A stretch of 64,000 nt of DNA from Mycolicibacterium monacense (lineage in GTDB: Bacteria > Actinomycetota > Actinomycetes > Mycobacteriales > Mycobacteriaceae). Location of the stretch: assembly GCF_010731575.1 (NCBI RefSeq), contig NZ_AP022617.1, forward strand, positions 5,394,001 to 5,458,000. Direction: 5' to 3'. Shown piece by piece: positions 1 to 8,833 of this stretch (its first letter is position 1; every line of letters begins with the position of its first letter). The notes beneath the pieces were generated by a model. That model was not told the origin of the DNA, did no database searches, and saw only the letters and a list, made by a program, of their open reading frames with translations. A program made the translations under genes and the position numbers.

Positions 1-465
1 CCGCTGCTGCTGACCGCCCGAGAGTTGGTAGGGGTACTGGTCGCGTTTCTCCGCCAGCCCCACCTGAGTGAGCAGTTCGACGGCCGCCGCCTCGGCCTCC
101 TCCCTGGGCCGCTTCTGCACGACGATCGGACCCTCGGTGACGTTCTGCAGGACCGTCTTGTGCGGGAACAGGTTGTGGGACTGGAAGACGAACCCGCTCT
201 GCATCCGGTAGCGGCGCAACTCGTCCTTGGACACCGGTTTGGCGAAGTCGATGCTGACTCCGTTCTCCCCGCCGATGCACACGGTTCCGGCGTCGGGCAC
301 GTCGAGGGCGTTGAGTGCGCGCAGCAGCGTCGTCTTCCCGGACCCCGACGGACCGATGATCGTGGTCACCGACCCTGCCGGCACCCGGAACGACACCCCT
401 TTGAGCACTTCGTTGTCGCCGAAGGCCTTGTGCAAACCCTCGGCGACCACCCGATCCTCGGTCAT
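1..465 (-). CDS. Polar amino-acid ABC transporter ATPase (GlnQ-like), 3'-truncated by window edge
   Basis: ATP-hydrolysing subunit of an amino-acid importer. The first 155 residues are present. They contain a Walker A motif GPSGSGKT at about residues 38-45, a Q-loop in FVFQSHN, and the start of the ABC signature SGGQQQR, where the window ends; Walker B and the H-loop lie outside. The ATG overlaps the TGA of the upstream permease gene (ATGA), so the two are translationally coupled and form one importer operon. GlnQ-type ATPases in this family are about 240-260 aa, so roughly 60% is visible. Substrate (glutamine, cystine or another polar amino acid) is inferred from family only. Confidence 0.9.
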   Translation of the reverse strand, partial: MTEDRVVAEGLHKAFGDNEVLKGVSFRVPAGSVTTIIGPSGSGKTTLLRALNALDVPDAGTVCIGGENGVSIDFAKPVSKDELRRYRMQSGFVFQSHNLFPHKTVLQNVTEGPIVVQKRPREEAEAAAVELLTQVGLAEKRDQYPYQLSGGQQQR

Positions 466-1931
466 CTCGCCACGTACCTTTCCAGCCGGCGCTCGATGCG
501 GCCCTGACCGAACGACAACACCAGGCAGATCACCCAGTAGTACACCGCGGCGGTGCCGTACAGCGCGAAGAACTCGAACGTCGGGGCCGCGACGATCTGC
601 GCCTGCCGCAGCAGTTCGGTCACCAGGATGGTCGACGCCAGTGAGGTGTCCTTGACCAGGGAGATCAGCGTGTTCGACAGCGGCGGTACGGCCACCCGGG
701 CGGCCTGCGGCAGCACGATGCGGCGCAGCGACGTCGGGTAGTTCATGCCGATCGTCTCGGCGGCCTCCCACTGACCCTTCGGGATGGACAGGATCGCCGA
801 GCGGATGATCTCGGCGGCGTACCCGCCGACGTTGAGCGAGAACGCGATCACCGCCGCCGGGAACGGGTCGATCCGGATCCCGAACTCCGGCAGCGCGAAG
901 AACACGATGAACAACTGCACGAGCAGTGGGGTGCCGCGGATGATCGAGATATAGAAGCGGGCGACGTTGGTCAGCACCACATTCGGCGACAACCGGGCCA
1001 GCGCGACCCCGAGCGCGATCACCAGACCGATAGCGAAGCTGATGACTGTCAGCGGGATCGTCATCGTCAGCGCCGCCCGCGCGAGCGGCCACAGGTTGTC
1101 GAGGATCAGCTGCCACGTGGAACGGGGAGCGCCCGCGGTGTCCGCTTGATCGGACTCCGGCGCACCTGAGGCGTTGGCCTTGAGGTACCGCTGGGAGATC
1201 TCGGCAAGCGTGCCGTCGGCGCGCAGTTCGTCGAGTGCCCGGTTGAGTTCGGGCAGCAGGCCGCTGTCCTTGCGGGCGGCGAAGCCCTGTTCGCTCTTCT
1301 CACCGACCGTGCCCGCGATCTTCACCGAGGTGTCGCCCGTTTCGGCGAGGTAGGCGTACACCGCGATGCTGTCGTTGACGACGACGTCGACCCGGCCCTG
1401 ATTGAGCAGCGTGATGGCCTGGGTGAAACCCTCCACGGCCTCCACCCGCGCCCCGGCCTCACGCGCGACCTCCGACCAGTTGCTGGTCGCGTTCTCGGCG
1501 GCGACCTTGCCCGCGAGATCGTCGAGCGTGGTGATCGAATCGTCGTCGGCGCGGGTGACGATCACTCCCTCGCCCACCGAATACGGTTGTGACAGGTCGT
1601 ATTTCGCCCGCCGCTCGGCGTTGATGGTCACCTCGTTGGCGACCACGTCGAACCGGCCCGCCTCCAGGGCGGCGAACATCGCGTCCCACGGCGTCTCCAC
1701 GAACTCGGCGCGCACTCCGATCTTGTCGGCCACCGCGCGCGCCACGTCGACGTCGTAGCCGACCAGTTGACCGGAGGCGTCGTGATAGCTGAACGGGGCG
1801 TACACCCCCTCGGTGCCGACCCGCAGCACGCCCGCCGACTTGATCGGCTCGTCGCTGCCGTCATCCGCCGATGCGCAGGACGCCACGGTCAGGACGGCGA
1901 GCAGCAGCAGGAGCGCCCGAAGAAACCTCAC
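462..1931 (-). CDS. Fused substrate-binding lipoprotein and permease of amino-acid ABC transporter
   Basis: A 489-aa protein that joins two importer parts in one chain. Residues 1-19 form a lipoprotein signal with a lipobox ending VASC, so the binding domain (about residues 20-255, SBP family 3, e.g. RVGTEGVYAPFSY) should be lipid-anchored outside. Residues about 275-489 are a HisM/GlnP-type permease with several hydrophobic segments and the EAA loop EAAETIGMNYPTSLRRIVLP, which docks the ATPase encoded immediately downstream. Because the binding protein is covalently attached to the permease, the solute is captured at the membrane rather than by a free lipoprotein. The ATG start is followed by a typical RFLR-positive n-region. 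Specificity is unknown. Confidence 0.9.
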   Translation of the reverse strand: MRFLRALLLLLAVLTVASCASADDGSDEPIKSAGVLRVGTEGVYAPFSYHDASGQLVGYDVDVARAVADKIGVRAEFVETPWDAMFAALEAGRFDVVANEVTINAERRAKYDLSQPYSVGEGVIVTRADDDSITTLDDLAGKVAAENATSNWSEVAREAGARVEAVEGFTQAITLLNQGRVDVVVNDSIAVYAYLAETGDTSVKIAGTVGEKSEQGFAARKDSGLLPELNRALDELRADGTLAEISQRYLKANASGAPESDQADTAGAPRSTWQLILDNLWPLARAALTMTIPLTVISFAIGLVIALGVALARLSPNVVLTNVARFYISIIRGTPLLVQLFIVFFALPEFGIRIDPFPAAVIAFSLNVGGYAAEIIRSAILSIPKGQWEAAETIGMNYPTSLRRIVLPQAARVAVPPLSNTLISLVKDTSLASTILVTELLRQAQIVAAPTFEFFALYGTAAVYYWVICLVLSFGQGRIERRLERYVAR

Positions 1932-1975
1932 CGGCGGACGCTAACAAGCCCGCCGCCGCCACAGAAGGGTTCCGA

Positions 1976-2857
1976 TCAGTCCGGCACGTATATCCACGGG
2001 TGCCGCGGCAGCCGGGCCGGGTCGAACTCCGCCAGCATCGCGTCGACGTCGGCCCCGGCGAAGCCCAGCGAATCGGCGATCCGGCGCAGCGCCGTGTGCG
2101 CCCCGATCTCGGCGAGGGTCACGGCACCGTCGCGTTTGGCCAGCCGGGCGCCGTCGGTGTTGAGCACCAGCGGCACGTGGGCATACGTCGGCTCTGGATA
2201 CCCGAGCAGCCGCGCCAGATACGCCTGCCGCGGCGACGACGACAGCAGGTCGTCGCCGCGAACCACCTGGTCGACACCCGCAGCCGCATCGTCGACCACC
2301 ACGGCCAGGTTGTAGGCGGGCACACCGTCCCCGCGGCGGACCACGAAGTCGTCGACGATGCCGGTGTGGGCGCCGTGCAGCAGGTCGGTGACGGTGTAGG
2401 TGATCACGTCGGTGCGCAACCGCAGTGCGGGCGGACGGCCCGTCTCACGGCGGCGCGCGTCGCGTTCGGCGTCGGTGAGATCGCGGCAGATGCCGGGGTA
2501 GGCCCCCTGCGGTGCGTGCGGCGCACGCGGCGCCTGCGCGATGTCCTTTCTGCTGCAATAGCATTCGTACACCATGCCGGCGTCGACCAGACCGTCGATG
2601 ACGCCGTCGTAGCGGTCGCGGTGCGCGGACTGGTATTCGGCCGGTCCGTCCCAGGTCAGGCCCAGTGCGGCCAGGTCGACGAGTTGGCGGGCGGCGATGT
2701 CGGAATCGGTGCGGTAGTCGAGGTCCTCGACGCGCATGAGGAACCGCCGACCGGTCGACCGGGCGAAGAGCCAGGCGAGCACGGCGGTGCGCAGGTTGCC
2801 GATGTGCAGATCGGCCGACGGGCTCGGCGCGAACCGGCCCGCGGGGGAGCGGGTCAC
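1976..2857 (-). CDS. gluQ: Glutamyl-Q tRNA(Asp) synthetase
   Basis: 293-aa truncated glutamyl-tRNA synthetase homologue. It has the class I signature HIGN at residues 18-21 (after [11 protein letters not shown]) and a KMSKS-like LAKRDGA near residue 240, plus cysteines in YECYCSRKD and GICRDL that fit the zinc site of GluQRS. It lacks the anticodon-binding C-terminus of real GluRS (which is about 490 aa). In E. coli this enzyme glutamylates queuosine at position 34 of tRNA(Asp). It is monocistronic here, convergent with nothing and divergent from desA1 (about 100 bp). Whether this organism makes or salvages queuosine cannot be judged from the window, so the true acceptor is open. Confidence 0.88.
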   Translation of the reverse strand: MTRSPAGRFAPSPSADLHIGNLRTAVLAWLFARSTGRRFLMRVEDLDYRTDSDIAARQLVDLAALGLTWDGPAEYQSAHRDRYDGVIDGLVDAGMVYECYCSRKDIAQAPRAPHAPQGAYPGICRDLTDAERDARRRETGRPPALRLRTDVITYTVTDLLHGAHTGIVDDFVVRRGDGVPAYNLAVVVDDAAAGVDQVVRGDDLLSSSPRQAYLARLLGYPEPTYAHVPLVLNTDGARLAKRDGAVTLAEIGAHTALRRIADSLGFAGADVDAMLAEFDPARLPRHPWIYVPD

Positions 2858-2958
2858 GACCGCAATCTAGCCGCCTGAGCGCGTCGGTTCGGATTCTGGC
2901 GGTCCCACCCCGTACGCTTACGTGTGACCGCCGTGGACACATACATCTGGGGGACGCC

Positions 2959-3965
2959 GTGGCGAAAGACCTGACCCAAGTTCAACTGCTGACCGAGCTC
3001 GAACCGCTCGTGGAGGCCAATCTCAACCGGCATCTGCGCATGCGCAAGGACTGGAACCCGCACGACTTCATCCCGTGGTCGGACGGCAAGAACTACTACG
3101 CCCTCGGTGGCCAGGACTGGGAGCCCGAACAGTCGCAGCTGTCCGAGGTGGCCAGGACCGCGATGGTGCAGAACCTGCTCACCGAGGACAACCTGCCGTC
3201 GTATCACCGCGAGATCGCGATGAACTTCAGCCTCGACGGGGCGTGGGGTCAGTGGGTCAACCGCTGGACGGCCGAGGAGAACCGGCACGGCATCGCGCTG
3301 CGCGACTACCTCACCGTCACCCGCGCGGTCGACCCGGTGGAGCTCGAGGAACTGCGTGTCGAGCAGATGACCCGCGGGTTCTCGCCCGGGCAGAACGGGC
3401 AGGGCGAAGAGGCGCTGTTCGCGAGGAGCCTGTTCGACTCGGTCATCTACGTGTCGTTCCAGGAACTCGCGACCCGCGTCTCGCACCGCAACACCGGCAA
3501 GGCGTGTAACGACCCGATCGCCGATCAGCTGCTGCAGCGGATCTCCGCCGACGAGAACCTGCACATGATCTTCTACCGCGACGTGTCCGAGGCCGGCTTC
3601 GACATCGCGCCCGACCAGGCCATGCACTCGCTGCACCACGTGTTGCGCAACTTCAAGATGCCCGGCTACACCTGCCCGACTTCCGGCGGAAGGCCGTCGT
3701 GATCGCCGTCGGCGGTGTCTACGACCCGCGGATCCACCTCGACGACGTGGTGATGCCGGTGCTCAAGAAGTGGCGCATCTTCGAGCGTGAGGACTTCACC
3801 GGTGAGGCCGCCCGCATGCGCGACGACCTCGGGGTGCTGGTCGAGGAGCTCGAGGAGACGTGCGAGAAATTCGAGACCGCCAAACAGCGCCGCCTCGAAC
3901 GCGAAGCCAAGATGGCCGAGAACCGCGCGGCCAAACAGGCGGCCAAGCAGGCCGTCTCCGTCTGA
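2959..3965 (+). pseudogene. desA1: Acyl-ACP desaturase DesA1, split by a one-base frameshift
   Basis: Soluble di-iron stearoyl-ACP-type desaturase that in mycobacteria introduces the double bond used in meromycolate synthesis. The frame starting at GTG 2959 (preceded by GGGGGA) runs 247 codons to TGA 3700-3702. It carries both di-iron helices, TAEENRHG and SADENLHM. The rest of the protein continues in another frame from about 3673 to TGA 3963, including GGVYDPRIHLDDVVMPVLKK. Inserting one G between 3672 and 3673 (ACC-GTG-CCC-GAC-TTC-CGG) restores a single frame of 335 codons, close to the usual 338 aa. Everything else is well conserved. As DesA1 is reported essential, either the base is a sequencing or assembly error or another copy covers the function. 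Confidence 0.88.
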
Positions 3966-3966
3966 C

Positions 3967-5028
3967 TCAGCCGAGCCCCGGCACGATGTCGCCGAGGCGG
4001 AAGGTGACCGGCTGCTCGAGTTGCGCGTAGGTGCACGAGCGCGGGTCGCGGTCGGGACGCCAGCGGTTGAACTGGGCGGTGTGGCGGAATCGCCGCCCCT
4101 CCATGTGGTCGTACCGCACCTCGACCACCCGTTCGGGCCGCAACGGCACGAACGACAGATCCTTGCCCGCGTTCCAGCGCGACCCGCCCCCGTAGCGGCG
4201 CACCACGTCGGGATCGGCGTGGGCGGCCCAGTTCCACGGATGCTCGTCGAAGGTGGCCACCAGCGGCTGCAGCTCGGCGAACAGGGCCCGCCGCCGCGCC
4301 ATCGGAAACGCCCCGATCACGCCCACCGACGCCAGCTCGCCGTCGTCGGTGTACAGACCGAGCAGCAGCGACCCGATGGCGTCGTCGCCCGATTTGTGCA
4401 GCCGGTACCCGGCGACCACGCAGTCGGCCGTGCGCTGGTGTTTGACCTTGAACATCACCCGCTTGTCCGGCAGATACGGTCCGTCGAGCGGTTTGGCGAT
4501 CACCCCGTCGAGGCCGGCGCCCTCGAATTCGTGGAACCAGCGCCGTGCCGTGTCGACGTCGACGGTGGCCGGCGTGACGTGGAATGTGTGGCCGCCGGTG
4601 AGCACGCGTTCAAGTTCGGCCCGCCGTTCGACGAACGGCCGCGACGTATAGTCGGTGTCGCCCAGCGCAAGCAGGTCGAACGCGATGAACGACGCCGGCG
4701 TCTTCTCGGCCAGCATCCGCACCCGCGACGCCGCCGGATGCAACCGCAACTGCAGCGCCTCGAAGTCCAGTCCGTCGGCGGTGGCGATGACGATCTCGCC
4801 GTCGATCACACACCGCGCCGGAAGCTCCGCGCGGGCCGCCTCGACGAGTTCGGGGAAGTACCGGGTCATCGGCCGCTCGTTGCGGCTGCCGAGTTCCACC
4901 TCGTCGCCATCGCGGAACACGATCGACCGGAACCCGTCCCACTTGGGTTCGTAGGACGCGCCGAGCGGGATGTCCGTGACCGCCTTCGACAGCATCGGCG
5001 CAATCGGGGGTGAAACGGGAAGTTGCAC
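3967..5028 (-). CDS. ligC: ATP-dependent DNA ligase LigC
   Basis: 353-aa ATP-dependent DNA ligase. The nucleotidyltransferase domain carries motif I EPKWDGFR with the AMP-accepting lysine near residue 29, motif III-like FIAFDLLAL, motif IV EGAGLDGVIAK and motif V FKVKH. A C-terminal OB-fold domain ends in the family-typical RWRPDRDPRSC. Length and sequence fit mycobacterial LigC, which acts in back-up repair and gap filling with a PrimPol partner. Its stop is one base from that of desA1 (convergent). Its start lies 25 bp from a palindromic operator that serves the divergent GMC gene. The partner PrimPol is not adjacent but about 22 kb away at 26928. Confidence 0.92.
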   Translation of the reverse strand: MQLPVSPPIAPMLSKAVTDIPLGASYEPKWDGFRSIVFRDGDEVELGSRNERPMTRYFPELVEAARAELPARCVIDGEIVIATADGLDFEALQLRLHPAASRVRMLAEKTPASFIAFDLLALGDTDYTSRPFVERRAELERVLTGGHTFHVTPATVDVDTARRWFHEFEGAGLDGVIAKPLDGPYLPDKRVMFKVKHQRTADCVVAGYRLHKSGDDAIGSLLLGLYTDDGELASVGVIGAFPMARRRALFAELQPLVATFDEHPWNWAAHADPDVVRRYGGGSRWNAGKDLSFVPLRPERVVEVRYDHMEGRRFRHTAQFNRWRPDRDPRSCTYAQLEQPVTFRLGDIVPGLG

Positions 5029-5053
5029 CCAGCTATTGTCGCCGAGACACGTA

Positions 5054-5069
5054 CTATACGGCCGTACAG
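5054..5069. promoter_or_regulatory. Island operator site A (TAC-N4-GTA palindrome)
   Basis: CTATACGGCCGTACAG lies between ligC and the GMC oxidoreductase, 18 bp before the GMC start codon. It shares the TAC-N4-GTA core with five other sites in the island (6703, 11345, 13466, 23111, 23175). Probable binding site of a dimeric TetR-type regulator. Confidence 0.65.
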
Positions 5070-5087
5070 CGCGACGAGAGGCGACCC

Positions 5088-6689
5088 ATGGCCAGCTACG
5101 ACTACATCATCACCGGAGCCGGATCGGCCGGTTGCGTCCTGGCCAATCGGCTGTCGGAGGATCCGAGACTCAACGTGCTGCTGCTCGAGGCAGGCGGCGG
5201 CGATCGCAATCTGTGGTTCCACATCCCCAAGGGTTCGGGAAAGCTCTTCGAGAGCGAAAAGCACATGTGGCACTACGAGACCACGCCGTTCGGACCCGAT
5301 CAGCACGTCGAGCAGTGGATGCGCGGGAAGGCGCTCGGCGGGTCGAGTTCGATCAACGGACTGCTCTACAACCGCGGCAACCGCGCCGACTACGACGGGC
5401 TGGAGCGGTTGGGCAACAAGGGGTGGGGCTGGGATGAGATCCTGCCCATCTTCAAGGGATTCGAGAACAACGAGTTCGGTCCGTCCGCGACGCGCGGGAC
5501 CGGCGGCCCGCTGAACATCTCCGTCCCCCGCGACCCCGACCCGCTGTGCGAGGAGATGATCGACGCCGCGACCCGGATCGGGATGTCCCGCGTCGAGGAC
5601 ATCAACGAATCCGACGCCGAACGCATCGGATACGCGACCTCGACGATCCGCAAGGGGCGCCGCGTCAGCGCCGCGACTGCGTTCCTCAAGCCCGCAATGC
5701 GGCGCCCAAACCTGACCGTGCGCACCGGCGCGCTCGTCCACCGGGTGATCATCGAGGGCGGGCGCGCGGCCGGGGTCGAGGTCACGACGCCCAGCGGTGT
5801 CGAACGGCTCCGCGCCACCCGCGAGGTGATCGTGTCGATGGGCAGCCTCAACTCGCCGAAGCTGCTCCAGCTCTCCGGTATCGGGCCACGCGAGGTGCTC
5901 TCGGCCGCCGGGGTGGAGGTCCGCCTGGAACGCGACAACGTCGGTCGTGGACTGCGTGAACACCGTTGCGCGACTCTGCGTTACGGGCTCAACGAGGATC
6001 TCGGTTACAACAGGTACCTCGCAACGAGTATGGGGCAGGCGCTCACCGGGATGAAATACCTCGCCACACGCAAGGGGCCACTCGCCGCGCCGTCGTTCGA
6101 CGTCGTCGGCTTCGTGAAAACGCGGCCCGACGAAGAACGCCCCGACGGGCAGGTGATGATGGGCCCGTACACGTTGCCGCCCTACAACGTCGGCGAACCC
6201 GTCTCCATCCAGCGCGAGCCGGGCGTGTCCTGCCTCGGCATGGTGTTGCGGCCGACGTCCGAGGGGTATATCGAGATCACCTCGGCCGATCCCGCCGCGG
6301 CGCTGAGGATCAACCCCAACTATCTGGGCACCGACTACGACCGCGAGACGACGGCCGGTCTACTCCGCAGGATGCGTGCGATCTTCGAGCAGTCACCGAT
6401 CGCCGGCCGCATCAGCCACGAGACCTATCCTGGTCCGGGGGTGCAGAGCGATGACCAACTCGTCGACGCCGCGCTCGACGGGGGTTACTGCGGCTACCAC
6501 GCCGTCGGGACCTGCGCGATGGGGCCCAGCGACCACGACGTGGTCGACCATCAGCTCCGGCTCAGGGGAGTGGACGGACTGCGCGTCGTCGACTGTTCGG
6601 TGATGCCGACGATCGTGGCCGGCAACCTCAACGGCCCGATCATGGCAATGGCCTGGCGGGCAGCGGATTTCATCCTGCACGGGTGCTGA
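5088..6689 (+). CDS. GMC-family FAD alcohol/choline-type dehydrogenase
   Basis: 533-aa flavoprotein of the glucose-methanol-choline family, which oxidises alcohols with FAD. The dinucleotide-binding motif GAGSAGCVLANRLSED is at about residues 9-24. The GMC signature region GGSSSINGLLYNRG follows near residue 90. The C-terminal catalytic pair appears as His in GYHAVGTCAMG and Asn in GNLNGPIMAMAWR. ATG 5088 is chosen because GAGAGG lies just upstream and the Rossmann motif starts at once; upstream in-frame codons overlap the operator and ligC promoter. It is the first gene of the island and lies 18 bp after operator A. It likely oxidises an alcohol made by one of the P450s (inference). Confidence 0.9.
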   Translation: MASYDYIITGAGSAGCVLANRLSEDPRLNVLLLEAGGGDRNLWFHIPKGSGKLFESEKHMWHYETTPFGPDQHVEQWMRGKALGGSSSINGLLYNRGNRADYDGLERLGNKGWGWDEILPIFKGFENNEFGPSATRGTGGPLNISVPRDPDPLCEEMIDAATRIGMSRVEDINESDAERIGYATSTIRKGRRVSAATAFLKPAMRRPNLTVRTGALVHRVIIEGGRAAGVEVTTPSGVERLRATREVIVSMGSLNSPKLLQLSGIGPREVLSAAGVEVRLERDNVGRGLREHRCATLRYGLNEDLGYNRYLATSMGQALTGMKYLATRKGPLAAPSFDVVGFVKTRPDEERPDGQVMMGPYTLPPYNVGEPVSIQREPGVSCLGMVLRPTSEGYIEITSADPAAALRINPNYLGTDYDRETTAGLLRRMRAIFEQSPIAGRISHETYPGPGVQSDDQLVDAALDGGYCGYHAVGTCAMGPSDHDVVDHQLRLRGVDGLRVVDCSVMPTIVAGNLNGPIMAMAWRAADFILHGC

Positions 6690-6702
6690 ACCGGCCGTGT
6701 GT

Positions 6703-6720
6703 GCTATACATTTGTATAGC
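6703..6720. promoter_or_regulatory. Island operator site B, perfect 8+2+8 palindrome
   Basis: GCTATACATTTGTATAGC has perfectly complementary 8-nt arms. It lies 17 bp before the SDR start at 6738. The left arm contains TACATT, which fits the mycobacterial -10 consensus TANNNT, so a bound repressor would cover the -10 element. Confidence 0.72.
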
Positions 6721-6737
6721 GGTGGCGAGGAGTAGTG

Positions 6738-7481
6738 GTGAGTCGAGTAGCGGTGGTGACCGGCGGCGCGTCGGGCCTGGGCGAGGCGATCTGCGCCGGG
6801 CTGGCCGCTGACGGCCATCGGGTCGCCGTCCTGGACGTCGACCTCGGTGCGGCCGAGAAACTCGCCGCCGGGTTGCGCGAACGCGGGGCGCACGCGATGG
6901 CCGTGCAGGCCGACGTCTCCGAGGAACCGTCGGTCGAGTCGGCATTCGCCGCGGTACGAGCCGAATTCGGCCCGGTCGGGATTCTCGTGACCAGCGCAGC
7001 GATCGGCGGCTTCACCCGCTTCGACAAGATCACCCTCGACGAATGGAACCGCTACCTCGCGGTGAACCTCACCGGCACGTTCCTGAGTATCCGGTCCGCG
7101 CTCGGCGACATGGTCGCGGCGAAATGGGGTCGGGTCGTGACGATTTCGTCGGCCGCGGGTCAACAGGGCGCGCCGCGACAGGGACACTATTCGGCCACCA
7201 AGGGCGGCGTCATCGCACTGACCAAGACGGTGGCCCGCGACTACGCCCGCCACGGAGTCACCGCGAACTCCGTCCCCCCGTTCGCGATCGAGACCCCGAT
7301 GCTTCGCCGACAGCAGGCCGAAGGCAAACTCCCGCCCGCCGAATACCTGACGCAGGCGATCCCGGCGGGCCGGGTGGGCGCCCCCGAGGACGTGGCCGCA
7401 GTGTGTTCGTTCCTGTGTTCGGAGGCCGCCGGCTACGTCACCGGTCAGGTCATCGGCGTCAACGGAGGGGCAGTGATGTGA
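6738..7481 (+). CDS. Short-chain dehydrogenase/reductase (SDR)
   Basis: Classical SDR of 247 aa that oxidises or reduces a hydroxyl/carbonyl with NAD(P). It has the cofactor motif TGGASGLG near the N-terminus, the SSAAG segment, and the catalytic YSATK. The acidic end of beta-2 (VLDVD) favours NAD(H). GTG 6738 is preferred over GTG 6735 because GAGGAG (6727-6732) is then 5 nt away. First gene of a tight four-gene operon (SDR, P450, SDR, luciferase-like) with ATGA/GTGA overlaps and behind operator B. The substrate is unknown. Confidence 0.9.
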   Translation: MSRVAVVTGGASGLGEAICAGLAADGHRVAVLDVDLGAAEKLAAGLRERGAHAMAVQADVSEEPSVESAFAAVRAEFGPVGILVTSAAIGGFTRFDKITLDEWNRYLAVNLTGTFLSIRSALGDMVAAKWGRVVTISSAAGQQGAPRQGHYSATKGGVIALTKTVARDYARHGVTANSVPPFAIETPMLRRQQAEGKLPPAEYLTQAIPAGRVGAPEDVAAVCSFLCSEAAGYVTGQVIGVNGGAVM

Positions 7482-8833
7482 GTACCCGACCCGACCAGGC
7501 GGTGAGCTACCACTTCGACCGGCACAGCCAGGACTACCGCGAGCGGTTTCTCGACATCACCCACGAGATGCACCGGAAGTGCCCGCTGGCGTGGACCGAC
7601 ACCTACGACGGGCACTGGGTCGCGGCGGGCAGCGCGGAGGTGTTCGAGCTGGCGCGCTGCCCCCACGTGTCCAACGATCACGACGTGCACCACGAACGCC
7701 GCGGATACAAAGGCATCTCGATCCCGACCATGATCGAGGCGGAGAACTTCCGGGGCGGCATGCTCGAGATGGACGATCCGGAGCACCGCCACTACCGAAC
7801 GGTCCTGAATCCGTACCTGTCTCCGGCCGCCGTCAAGCGCTGGGAACCGTTCGTCGACGAGCTCGTGCGCGCGTGCCTCGACGACCACATCGAGTCCGGC
7901 CGAATCGACTTCGTCGACGACCTGGCCAACGTCGTGCCCGCGGTGCTGACCCTGGCGATGCTCGGTGTGTCGCTGGAGAAGTGGTCGATCTACAACGAAC
8001 CGGCGCACGCCTCGGTCTACACACCGCCTGATTCGCCGGATGCCGAACGGGTGCGCGAGCTCTTCATGGCCATGGGCGTGGATCTGTTCGCGAACCTCAT
8101 GGAGATCCGCGCGAACCCCCGCCCGGGCATCATCGACGCGCTGGCCACGATACGCATCGACGGCGAACCGCCACCCGACATCGAGCTCATCGGGATGCTC
8201 AACCTGCTGATCGGCGGCGGCTTCGACACGACGACAGCACTGACCGCGCATGCGCTGGAATGGCTGTCCGAACATCCCGACGAACGAACCCGACTGAGCC
8301 GGGAGCGCGATACCCTCCTGAACCCGGCCACCGAGGAGTTCCTGCGCTACTTCACTCCCGCGCCGGGTGATGGCCGCACCATCGCCGAGGACATGGCCCT
8401 GGGTGATGCCGAGCTGCGGGAGGGACAGCGGCTGTGGCTGTCCTGGGCGATGGCCAACCGGGACCCGGCCGTGTTCACCGAGCCTGACCGGATCGTTCTC
8501 GACCGGAAAGGCAACCGGCACTTCAGTTTCGGCCTCGGGGTGCATCGCTGCATCGGATCGAACGTCGCGCGTACGGTGTTCAAGTCCATGGTCACCGCGG
8601 TGCTCGATCGCATGCCCGACTACCGGTGCGATCCCCACGGCACAGTGCACTACGACAGCATCGGCGTGATCCAGGGGATGCGCCACCTGCACGCCACCTT
8701 CACCCCGCGCGAGCCGAAGGGTCCCGGCGTGGCAGAGACGTTGGCCAGGCTGCAGCGCATCTGCGACGAGCAGGGCCTGGCCCGCCCGATCACCGAACTC
8801 AAGGGTGCTGCGCGAATCGAGGAATCGGAATGA
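7478..8833 (+). CDS. Cytochrome P450 (first of two in the island)
   Basis: 451-aa soluble class I bacterial P450 that inserts oxygen from O2 into an organic substrate. The I-helix shows GGGFDTTT, with Asp where the usual A/G-G-x-D/E-T motif has its acid. EEFLRYF resembles the K-helix region, and the haem loop is FGLGVHRCIG with the ligand Cys. The N-terminal 20 residues (rich in His and Asp) are unlike common CYP N-termini. GTG 7478 overlaps the SDR stop (GTGA) and has GGAGGGG at 7464-7470. No ferredoxin or ferredoxin reductase gene is present in the island, so electrons must come from elsewhere. The CYP family cannot be assigned by eye. Confidence 0.93.
   Translation: MSTRPDQAVSYHFDRHSQDYRERFLDITHEMHRKCPLAWTDTYDGHWVAAGSAEVFELARCPHVSNDHDVHHERRGYKGISIPTMIEAENFRGGMLEMDDPEHRHYRTVLNPYLSPAAVKRWEPFVDELVRACLDDHIESGRIDFVDDLANVVPAVLTLAMLGVSLEKWSIYNEPAHASVYTPPDSPDAERVRELFMAMGVDLFANLMEIRANPRPGIIDALATIRIDGEPPPDIELIGMLNLLIGGGFDTTTALTAHALEWLSEHPDERTRLSRERDTLLNPATEEFLRYFTPAPGDGRTIAEDMALGDAELREGQRLWLSWAMANRDPAVFTEPDRIVLDRKGNRHFSFGLGVHRCIGSNVARTVFKSMVTAVLDRMPDYRCDPHGTVHYDSIGVIQGMRHLHATFTPREPKGPGVAETLARLQRICDEQGLARPITELKGAARIEESE

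Noticed and set aside
7445..8692. 415-codon minus-strand frame
   Set aside because: Opposite the P450 with haem motif FGLGVHRCIG; no protein-like features in the antisense.
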